A stretch of DNA of 19,829 nt from Betaproteobacteria bacterium (GTDB lineage: Bacteria; Pseudomonadota; Gammaproteobacteria; Burkholderiales; Burkholderiaceae_C). The notes beneath the pieces were generated by a model, which had not been told where the DNA came from, did not search any database, and saw nothing but the letters and a program-made list of their open reading frames with translations. Position 1 is the stretch's first letter; each line of letters starts with the position of its first letter. This document shows positions 14,260 to 19,829 of this stretch, in pieces. The stretch covers positions 1-19,829 of the forward strand of contig RFSP01000007.1 of NCBI GenBank assembly GCA_009923895.1, given 5' to 3'. The translations under genes were made by a program, and so were the position numbers.

Positions 14260-15522
14260 GCGCGCCATCATCCGTTCAAGCGCAAATAAATCGGCCGTGG
14301 TTTCTCGTTCACGAATGAGGGTGGCCTGCCCGTCGTGGATCATGACTTCTGCCGCGCGCGGACGGCTGTTGTAATTGCTCGCCATGGCCATGCCATAGGC
14401 CCCTGCAGACAAAACCGCCAGGTGGTCGCCCGCTTCCACCGCCAACGCGCGCGATCGGCCCAGCCAATCGCCTGACTCGCACACCGGGCCCACCACATCC
14501 CAGACCTGTGGGGGGGCGTCACGTTGCACGCACGGCTCAATGCCCATCCAGGCCTCGTACATCGCAGGGCGCACCAAGTCGTTCATGGCGGCATCCACAA
14601 TACAAAAGTTCTTCGGACCCGGCTTGAGGTAAAGCACTTCGGTGATCAAAACGCCCGCGTTTCCCACCAGGGAGCGACCCGGCTCCAGGTACAACTTGCG
14701 ATGACCATGGCCTCGCTCGTCCAAGCGCCGAAGCAGCTGCTTCACGAAGTCGCAAGGCTCGGGGGGACTTTCGTCGGTATAGGTGATGCCCAGCCCACCG
14801 CCCAGATCCAAGTGATCCAAGGCGATGCCTGAGGTCTCGACGGCCTCCACCAACTCCAAGAGCCTGTCGAGTGCGTCCAAATACGGCGAGACCTCCACGA
14901 TTTGGGAGCCGATGTGGCAATCAATACCGGTCACTTGCAGCCCAGGCAATGAGGCCGCCTTTTGGTAGACCCGCAAGGCCTGGTCGTGGGCAATTCCAAA
15001 CTTGTTGTCTTTGAGCCCGGTGGAGATGTAAGGGTGTGTGCCCGCGTCCACGTCGGGATTGACGCGCAAACTCACTCGGGCTGTGTGTCCGGAGTCCACT
15101 GCCACCTGCGACAGCACTTCGAGCTCGCCCTCGCTTTCCACATTGAAGCACGAGACTCCCACCGCAAGCGCCCGACGCATTTCGGCGCGGGTCTTGCCGA
15201 CCCCTGAAAACACCACCTTTGCGGGGTCTCCACCCACCGCCAACACCCGCTCAAGTTCACCCACCGAGACGATGTCAAATCCACAACCTGCTTGGGCAAA
15301 GGTCTGCAGCACGGCCAATGAGGAGTTGGCTTTCATGGCGTAACACAACAGGTGCGAGCGGCCGCTCAACCCTTGTTGATAAGACCTCAAAGCCGTTTGC
15401 ATGGCCTGCTGCGAATAGACGTAAAGCGGGGTGCCGTACTGCGCCGCCAGCGCTTTCAGCGAGACCCCATCCATCACCAAGTCGCGGCCTTGGCGGCTCA
15501 GGCATGCGGCACCCGGCGTCAT
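14257..15522 (-). CDS. lysA: Diaminopimelate decarboxylase
   Basis: LysA decarboxylates meso-diaminopimelate to L-lysine, the last step of lysine synthesis, using PLP in the cytoplasm. The product is 421 residues, the normal length. The PLP lysine is Lys64 in YAMKANSSLAVL; the fold-type III barrel shows SVGELERVL, HIGSQI and LDLGGGLGITY, and EPGRSLVGNAGVL is the phosphate and substrate region. CESGDWLG carries the catalytic cysteine given by the partner subunit in the dimer, and AYGMAMASNYNSRPRA is near the end. The frame stays open upstream to 15660, but that stretch is antiparallel to nothing conserved and overlaps lptM; the ATG at 15522 sits in an ATGA overlap with the lptM stop and gives the family N-terminus. 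Confidence 0.97.
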   Translation of the reverse strand: MTPGAACLSRQGRDLVMDGVSLKALAAQYGTPLYVYSQQAMQTALRSYQQGLSGRSHLLCYAMKANSSLAVLQTFAQAGCGFDIVSVGELERVLAVGGDPAKVVFSGVGKTRAEMRRALAVGVSCFNVESEGELEVLSQVAVDSGHTARVSLRVNPDVDAGTHPYISTGLKDNKFGIAHDQALRVYQKAASLPGLQVTGIDCHIGSQIVEVSPYLDALDRLLELVEAVETSGIALDHLDLGGGLGITYTDESPPEPCDFVKQLLRRLDERGHGHRKLYLEPGRSLVGNAGVLITEVLYLKPGPKNFCIVDAAMNDLVRPAMYEAWMGIEPCVQRDAPPQVWDVVGPVCESGDWLGRSRALAVEAGDHLAVLSAGAYGMAMASNYNSRPRAAEVMIHDGQATLIRERETTADLFALERMMAR

Positions 15523-15761
15523 CGCAGTCCCCCGGCCGGTGTTGAAACAGATGTTGACGCAGATGCCGAGGCCGCTGGTGCAGCCGCAGCCGCAGACGCA
15601 GCCGGCCCTCCTGCGTCCTTGCCCGGCAGCACCAAGGGACCTTTTTGCCCACACCCCCACAAGCCCAAGGCCAACGCCCCTGCCCCCACCAGGGCCGGGA
15701 GGCGCCAGAAGCGCCCGAGGTTGAGCAACCTGGATACACTGATTCCCAATTGATGCGTCAT
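15519..15761 (-). CDS. lptM: LPS-assembly lipoprotein LptM (YifL-like)
   Basis: A small lipoprotein of 80 residues. A hydrophobic signal peptide (about 17-36) ends in the lipobox LWGC with Cys37, followed by the family signature GCGQKGPLVLPG. Established work links LptM to maturation of the LptD LPS translocon in the outer membrane. The C-terminal half is a low-complexity Ala/Ser/Pro tail, usual for this family. Its place immediately upstream of lysA is common in betaproteobacteria, and the two genes share an ATGA overlap. The ATG at 15761 gives a long 36-residue leader; an in-frame TTG at 15728 would give a shorter, more typical signal peptide and is an alternative. On minus, TAAAAT (15773 to 15768) could be a -10, and it would fit the later start better. 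Confidence 0.85.
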   Translation of the reverse strand: MTHQLGISVSRLLNLGRFWRLPALVGAGALALGLWGCGQKGPLVLPGKDAGGPAASAAAAAPAASASASTSVSTPAGGLR

Positions 15762-15791
15762 CGCTGAATTTTACCCGTCACATCTCTTGCC

Positions 15792-16130
15792 ATGTCTGAA
15801 CTCACCGACACTCAATATCAATCGCTGACCCAGGCCGTGCTGGCCTCCATCGAGGCCACGGTTGACCGGTGGTTGCAAGACGATGTCATCGACGTCGACG
15901 CGCACCGCACCGGGGGCTTGCTCGAGTTGATATTTCCCGATCGCAGTCGCATCGTGGTCAATACCCAGCCGCCGCTGCATGAGTTGTGGCTGGCTTCGCG
16001 GGCCGGAGGATTTCATTTTCGCTATCAGGGTGGACAGTGGCTCGACACCCGGGACGGTCGAGAATTCTTCTTCGTGTTGTCCAAAGAGGCCACCGCCCAA
16101 TCGGGGACCGACTTGGAGTTCACCGGCTAA
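15792..16130 (+). CDS. cyaY: Frataxin-like iron donor CyaY
   Basis: A 112-residue bacterial frataxin. CyaY binds iron and modulates the IscS-IscU iron-sulfur assembly machinery in the cytoplasm. The N-terminal acidic helix (SELTDTQYQSLTQAVLASIE) is followed by DDVIDVDAHRTGGLLELIFP, then strands with INTQ-like VVNTQPPLHELWLASRAGG and HFRYQGGQWLDTRDGREFF. These blocks and the length match CyaY closely. It is divergent from lptM-lysA, separated by 30 bases, a common arrangement in betaproteobacteria, and convergent with ponA, leaving a 33-base gap. No clear ribosome binding site is seen. Confidence 0.95.
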   Translation: MSELTDTQYQSLTQAVLASIEATVDRWLQDDVIDVDAHRTGGLLELIFPDRSRIVVNTQPPLHELWLASRAGGFHFRYQGGQWLDTRDGREFFFVLSKEATAQSGTDLEFTG

Positions 16131-16163
16131 GCCTTGGTGTGCTGAAGTTTCCGCGCTGGAGTT

Positions 16164-18524
16164 TCAGCGCCGGAACATGTCCAAGATGCTGTTGCGTTCT
16201 TCGGTTGAAGGCGCTTTGGGCACCTTGTCTTCCAGACCGACGCTGGCCACACCCCGGTTGCCCGCGTATTCATCAAAGACCCAGTCGCCGCCCGAGCGCA
16301 CCACGCCTTCTGGCACCTGCAAGTCCGCTTCCGGCACGTTTTTCAGCGCGTGCGCCATGAACTCAATCCACACCGGCAAGGACAGCCCGCCCCCGGTCTC
16401 GTTGCTGCCCAACTTTTTGGGCGTGTCGTAACCGATCCAGACAATGCCGACCAAGGTGGAGTGAAACCCGGCAAACCAAGCGTCCATGGAGTCGTTGGTC
16501 GTTCCCGTCTTGCCGAAGATGTCCGTGCGTTTGAGCGTGGCCTGGGCGCGTGCCGCCGTGCCCGAGCGGGTCACCTCTTGCAGCAGGGTGTTCATGACAA
16601 AGGCATTCCTGGCATCAATGACACGCGTCGTCTCGTCCAGCTGCGGCGGCGGAACTTCTCTCAACACCTTGCCTCGGCTGTCCGTGATCTTGGCCACCAG
16701 CATCGGGCTGACCAGGTGGCCCCCGTTGGCAAACACACCATAGGCGCTGGCCATTTGTAAGGGCGTGACGGAACCCGCACCCAGGGCCATGGTGAGGTAG
16801 GCGGGGTGCTTGTCTGACTCGAATCCGAAACGCGTCACCCACTCTTGGGCAAAGGCGGGGCCCGTGGATTGCAACACCCGGATTGACACCATGTTTTTCG
16901 ACTTGGCCAGCGCGGTGCGCAGACTCATGGGGCCTTCAAATTTCCCGTCGTAATTCTTGGGTTCCCAAGGTTGACTGCCGGTGGCGCCTGCATCAAAGAA
17001 CAAGGGCGCGTCATTGACCACCGTGGCTGGCGTGAACCCTTTTTCAAGCGCAGCGGAGTAAATGAACGGCTTGAAACTGGAGCCGGGTTGACGCCAGGCC
17101 TGCACCACATGGTTGAACTTGCTTTTGCTGTAGTCAAACCCGCCCACCAGCGCTCGAATGGCTCCCGTTCTTGGATCCAGCGCCACAAAAGCACCCTCGA
17201 CTTCGGGCACTTGTGTCAGGGCCCACTCGCCCTTTTCAATCCTGATGGCACGCACCACGGCACCGCGTCGAATCTGCACTTTGGGCCCGGCCTTTTCCGC
17301 CAGCCCCGAAGCCACGGGCTTCAAGCCTTCTCCCGTCACCGTGATGAGTTCGCCGCTTTGGAGAGAGGCCACCACTTTGCGCGGTGAGGCTTCCAACACC
17401 ACGGCAGCGCGCAGCTCGTCGTTGTCTGGATGGTCGACCAAGGCTTCGGCCACGCGGGCGTCCAGCAGGTTGGGATCTTGAGGCAAGTCCACGTAGGCTT
17501 CGGGGCCTCGATAGACTTGGCGCCGTTCATACTCCAGCAGTCCTTTGCGAAGCGCGCGATAGGCCACCGTTTGAGCGGCTGCGTCGATGGTCAAATGCGC
17601 GTGCAGTCCTCGCGTATAGGTTTCGTCGCCGTACTGCGCATGAACGAGCTGGCGGGCCACCTCGGCCACGTACTCTGCGTGCGCAGGCGACTCTGACGAA
17701 GCCCGATAGCGCATCACTTCTTTCAAGGCCGCATCGCGCTGAGCCTGAGTGATGAAGCCGTTGTCGAGCATGCGCTCGATGATGTAGCGCTGCCGAACCG
17801 TGGCTCTGCGCGGGTTGTTCAGCGGGTTGTAGGCCGAAGGCGCTTTGGGCAGACCTGCCAACATGGCCGCTTCACCCACGGTGATGTCGCGCAAAGGCTT
17901 GCCAAAATACACCTCGCTGGCCGCGCCAAACCCATAGGCCCGATGCCCCAGAAAAATCTGGTTCATGTAGACCTCCAGGATTTGATCCTTGGTGAGCAAC
18001 GCTTCGATCTTGAAGGCCAACAAGATCTCATAAATCTTGCGGGTGAAGGTCTTTTCCGAGGACAAATAAAAGTTGCGTGCCAGCTGCATCGTGATGGTGG
18101 ATGCACCCTGGCTCTTGGCCTCAGCAAATTGCGCCAAAGATGCGCGCAACACACCTTTGAAGTCCACCCCGCCGTGGTTGTAGAAATTCGCGTCCTCGAT
18201 GGCCAGGACGGCATGTTTCATCACTTGGGGGATCTGATCGATGGGCACGTAGGTGCGGCGCTCCTCGCCAAACTCACCAATCAAGGTGCCGTCACTGGCC
18301 AACACCCGAAGCGGCAGCTTCGGCCGATAGTCGGCCAAGCTGGTCGTGTCAGGCAAATTGGGATAGGCCAGCGTCAATGCCAGTCCCACCAAGATGCCCA
18401 CGCCAAGGGCGCCTGCGGCCCCCAGACCTGCCAGCCACAGGGCCAATTTCACCAGCCAATGCGTGGGTTTGCCCGTGGATGCGGAAGGCTCGGTGGGAGG
18501 AGATGAGGGCGTCGCGCTCGGCAT
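16164..18524 (-). CDS. mrcA: Penicillin-binding protein 1A, bifunctional class A
   Basis: A 786-residue peptidoglycan synthase (also called ponA). A short cytoplasmic tail and one membrane helix (about 24-53) precede the GT51 glycosyltransferase domain: EDANFYNHGGVD with catalytic Glu110, GASTITMQLARN at 140-151, and RKIYE at 162-166. An OB-like insert (about 385-445) is typical of PBP1A. The transpeptidase domain has SSFK with nucleophile Ser482, SKN at 542-544, and KTGT at 672-675. It polymerises lipid II and cross-links peptide stems in the periplasm. All catalytic motifs are intact. It is divergent from pilM, the usual arrangement in beta- and gammaproteobacteria. The ATG at 18524 lies about 25 bases after a consensus -10 (18555 to 18550). 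Confidence 0.97.
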   Translation of the reverse strand: MPSATPSSPPTEPSASTGKPTHWLVKLALWLAGLGAAGALGVGILVGLALTLAYPNLPDTTSLADYRPKLPLRVLASDGTLIGEFGEERRTYVPIDQIPQVMKHAVLAIEDANFYNHGGVDFKGVLRASLAQFAEAKSQGASTITMQLARNFYLSSEKTFTRKIYEILLAFKIEALLTKDQILEVYMNQIFLGHRAYGFGAASEVYFGKPLRDITVGEAAMLAGLPKAPSAYNPLNNPRRATVRQRYIIERMLDNGFITQAQRDAALKEVMRYRASSESPAHAEYVAEVARQLVHAQYGDETYTRGLHAHLTIDAAAQTVAYRALRKGLLEYERRQVYRGPEAYVDLPQDPNLLDARVAEALVDHPDNDELRAAVVLEASPRKVVASLQSGELITVTGEGLKPVASGLAEKAGPKVQIRRGAVVRAIRIEKGEWALTQVPEVEGAFVALDPRTGAIRALVGGFDYSKSKFNHVVQAWRQPGSSFKPFIYSAALEKGFTPATVVNDAPLFFDAGATGSQPWEPKNYDGKFEGPMSLRTALAKSKNMVSIRVLQSTGPAFAQEWVTRFGFESDKHPAYLTMALGAGSVTPLQMASAYGVFANGGHLVSPMLVAKITDSRGKVLREVPPPQLDETTRVIDARNAFVMNTLLQEVTRSGTAARAQATLKRTDIFGKTGTTNDSMDAWFAGFHSTLVGIVWIGYDTPKKLGSNETGGGLSLPVWIEFMAHALKNVPEADLQVPEGVVRSGGDWVFDEYAGNRGVASVGLEDKVPKAPSTEERNSILDMFRR

Positions 18525-18549
18525 GGAACTCCAGACGTGTGAGGCGTGG

Positions 18550-18555
18550 ATTATA
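18550..18555 (-). promoter_or_regulatory. Candidate -10 element for the PBP1A gene
   Basis: Read on the minus strand this is TATAAT, a perfect sigma-70 -10, placed about 25 bases before the ATG at 18524. No good -35 is found 16-18 bases upstream; that position (about 18572-18578) falls at the edge of the 9-bp repeat array, which could hold an activator site. Confidence 0.45.
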
Positions 18556-18571
18556 GGAAGGCGACTCCCTG

Positions 18572-18625
18572 GGCATTCACGCGATTCCCTTTATTCCCGT
18601 GATTCCCTCTATAGAGGGATTTCCC
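18572..18625. repeat. Array of 9-bp units with ATTCCC core between ponA and pilM
   Basis: Six successive 9-base units in one register start at 18572, 18581, 18590, 18599, 18608 and 18617. Units 2 to 4 end in exactly ATTCCC; unit 1 ends in ATTCAC and unit 6 in TTTCCC; unit 5 does not match. Equivalently, 18577-18594 and 18595-18612 are an 18-base tandem repeat with 15 identities. A looser GCGACTCCC copy lies at 18561-18569 out of register. Such spacing near one helical turn suggests cooperative protein binding, but slippage-derived repeat is also possible. Confidence 0.6.
18604..18619. promoter_or_regulatory. Perfect 16-bp palindrome, possible operator
   Basis: TCCCTCTATAGAGGGA is a perfect inverted repeat with no spacer, overlapping the right end of the 9-bp array, 64 bases before the pilM ATG. 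It could be a site for a dimeric regulator of pilM or of both genes. TATAGA inside it is a weak -10 for plus. It is not followed by a T-run, so a terminator is unlikely. Confidence 0.4.
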
Positions 18626-18682
18626 CCGCCCAAGACTCTTTTTAGCATCGAGCCTCCACAGTCCTTCTCATTCACTCATCCC

Positions 18683-19708
18683 ATGAACACTTTGGCCCCA
18701 TGGTGGCGCAAGCCAGCGCCCTCCGTCCTGGGTCTGGATCTCCAGTCTTCAGGCATCCGCTTGGTCGAGCTCTCACGCGCCGTCAGCGGCGATTTTCAAG
18801 TGCAAACCTGCGGCAGCTTGCCTTGCGCACCGGGCTGGATGGTGCAGGGCCATGTCCATGCCTTTGAAGAGATGGCCCAAGGGCTTCGCCAGCTGATTCA
18901 AGCGTGTGGTGCTGCGTCCCGAGACGTTGTCTTGGGTCTTCCGGCCTCCTGCGTCATGACACGCACGATTCACGTGGACCCCTGCGCCACTGACCCAGAG
19001 GTGCTCGCGGCGGTTCAAGCAGCCGTGGCGCGCTGGCTGCCCGACCCCGTCAATGACCTTATCGTCGATCACTGTCGTCTGGATGACCATGATGAGGCAG
19101 GGCAACAAGTGCTGGTGGCGGTCTCTCGTCGAGACCCCGTGCAAGACCGCGTGGGCCTGGCCGAGGCAGCCGGTCTACGCACCCTGGCCGTGGATCTGGA
19201 GGTACAGGCCTCAGGTCTTGCTCTCACTGCGCTCGCCCAAGTGTCTCCGCGCTGGCAGGCGCTGAGCGCCCTGGTCCTGCTCGAGGTGGAGACCGAAGGC
19301 GCACACCTCCAATGGCTGGAGTCGGGGGAGCTTTTGAAGGAGGCCGACTTCACCTTCCCGCAAACCAGACACGTCGGACGACCTGAAAGCGTGGACGAGC
19401 AGCAAAAAGTCCAGGCGCTGGTGCAATGGACCGTGGCGCAGCTTGCCGCCCCTTCGCCCCTCATGGCAGGCCCGTGGCCCGATGCCCGGAGTGATGCTTG
19501 GGTCGATGCCTTGGTGGTCGCGGGATCCGGATCTTTGCTGGCGCAGGTGGCGCAAGGGGTTCGGCGTGAATGTGCCGTACCTGTTCACGTGGCCGATCCC
19601 TTTGAGTTGGCGGCAGAAGATCCCCGACGCCAGGGCGCGACACAGACCGTTCCCGCGGCGAGCTATTTGCGTGCCTTTGGATTGGCGATCCACGGCACGC
19701 TGCAATGA
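18683..19708 (+). CDS. pilM: Divergent PilM-like type IV pilus assembly protein
   Basis: A 341-residue actin-like ATPase-fold protein. PilM is the cytoplasmic ring that binds the PilN N-terminus in type IV pilus machines. The N-terminal block LGLDLQSSGIRLVELS (16-31) matches the PilM phosphate-1 region, VVLGLPASCVMTRTI (82-96) and VAVSRRDPVQDRVGLAEAAG (145-164) are clear family blocks, and VVAGSGSLLAQVAQGV (278-293) with ASYLRAFGLAIHG at the end also fits. However, between residues 222 and 250 the usual GG-x-x-LT and EAE-x-x-K segment is missing or replaced, and the protein is short of the typical 350-360 residues. The ATG at 18683 gives the expected start; the frame is open to 18599 without homology. 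Position divergent from ponA is the classical pilM site. Function may be altered or decaying. Confidence 0.8.
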   Translation: MNTLAPWWRKPAPSVLGLDLQSSGIRLVELSRAVSGDFQVQTCGSLPCAPGWMVQGHVHAFEEMAQGLRQLIQACGAASRDVVLGLPASCVMTRTIHVDPCATDPEVLAAVQAAVARWLPDPVNDLIVDHCRLDDHDEAGQQVLVAVSRRDPVQDRVGLAEAAGLRTLAVDLEVQASGLALTALAQVSPRWQALSALVLLEVETEGAHLQWLESGELLKEADFTFPQTRHVGRPESVDEQQKVQALVQWTVAQLAAPSPLMAGPWPDARSDAWVDALVVAGSGSLLAQVAQGVRRECAVPVHVADPFELAAEDPRRQGATQTVPAASYLRAFGLAIHGTLQ

Positions 19709-19829
19709 ATCTGCGGGCCTGACGCGTTCGCAGCCTGACTCGTTCTTCGTGATTGGCCCGTGCACCGGATCCATCTTTTCAACCACAGTGCGCGTGCTCA
19801 CGCGGGCTTTCTTGCGTCAGATGCCGTGG
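19709..19829 (+). other. Tail after pilM with no convincing pilN start
   Basis: In related genomes pilN overlaps or directly follows pilM. Here an ATG overlapping the pilM stop (19705) runs only five codons (MNLRA) to a TGA at 19720. One plus frame is open to the window edge from before 19707, and another from 19739, where a GTG at 19760 begins VHRIHLFNHSARAH. This only faintly recalls the PilN opening INLLPHR. I cannot support a gene call from 121 bases. Confidence 0.4.

Noticed and set aside
15571..15620. Short GC-rich repeats resembling a satellite
   Set aside because: They encode the Ala/Ser-rich tail of LptM, a usual low-complexity region, and need no other explanation.
15523..15660. 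Possible N-terminal extension of LysA by 46 residues
   Set aside because: It overlaps lptM on the same strand in another frame; the ATG at 15522 fits the family length and the ATGA coupling.
16153..16170. Stem-loop GCGCTG / CAGCGC with six-base loop between cyaY and ponA
   Set aside because: The stem is only six pairs and no T-run follows on either strand, so an intrinsic terminator cannot be claimed.

Overview
The window comes from a GC-rich betaproteobacterium, most likely Burkholderiales and probably Comamonadaceae. This rests on protein-level recognition of LysS, LysA, CyaY, PBP1a, PilM and enoyl-CoA hydratase, and on two familiar neighbourhoods: lptM-lysA divergent from cyaY, and ponA divergent from pilM. 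No species is assigned. The DNA is densely coding, with no gene-free stretch over 300 bases. I see no tRNA, rRNA, insertion sequence or CRISPR array.

Layout: (1) 1-294 is the 3' end of an enoyl-CoA hydratase gene. It converges on lysS (311-1828, minus). (2) 1895-13253 is an 11-gene plus-strand polysaccharide operon with overlaps or gaps of at most 16 bases: wbpB/wlbA oxidoreductase, wbpD/wlbB N-acetyltransferase, wbpE/wlbC aminotransferase, a Wzx-type flippase, a hexapeptide-repeat acyltransferase, two GT4 glycosyltransferases, a SAM methyltransferase, a second DegT-type aminotransferase, a membrane phosphoglycosyl transferase and a WbpM/CapD/PglF-type nucleotide-sugar 4,6-dehydratase. (3) 13225-15761 on the minus strand carries lptM, lysA and a NYN-domain (PIN-like nuclease fold) protein, whose 3' end overlaps the end of the operon by 29 bases. 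(4) cyaY is on plus at 15792-16130. (5) ponA (minus) and a divergent, shortened pilM (plus) flank a 158-base intergenic region holding a 9-bp-period repeat array and a perfect 16-bp palindrome. (6) The last 121 bases hold no convincing gene start where pilN is usually found.

How the operon fits together (inference): WbpB, WbpE and WbpD convert UDP-GlcNAcA to UDP-2,3-diacetamido-2,3-dideoxy-glucuronate. The dehydratase and second aminotransferase form a UDP-4-amino-4,6-dideoxy-HexNAc. The phosphoglycosyl transferase loads the first sugar on undecaprenyl phosphate, the two GT4 enzymes extend it, the acyl- and methyltransferases decorate it, and the flippase exports it. The gene set resembles the Bordetella wlb/bpl LPS locus. 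It lacks a WbpA-type 6-dehydrogenase, a WbpI/WlbD-type 2-epimerase, a recognisable Wzy polymerase and a chain-length regulator, which must be elsewhere or absent.

The most unusual items are the repeat array between ponA and pilM, the shortened PilM without an evident pilN, the methyltransferase-aminotransferase pairing that hints at an N-methylated amino sugar, a 7-codon mini-ORF joined to both neighbours by ATGA overlaps, and the SD-less, AT-rich leader of the NYN gene.
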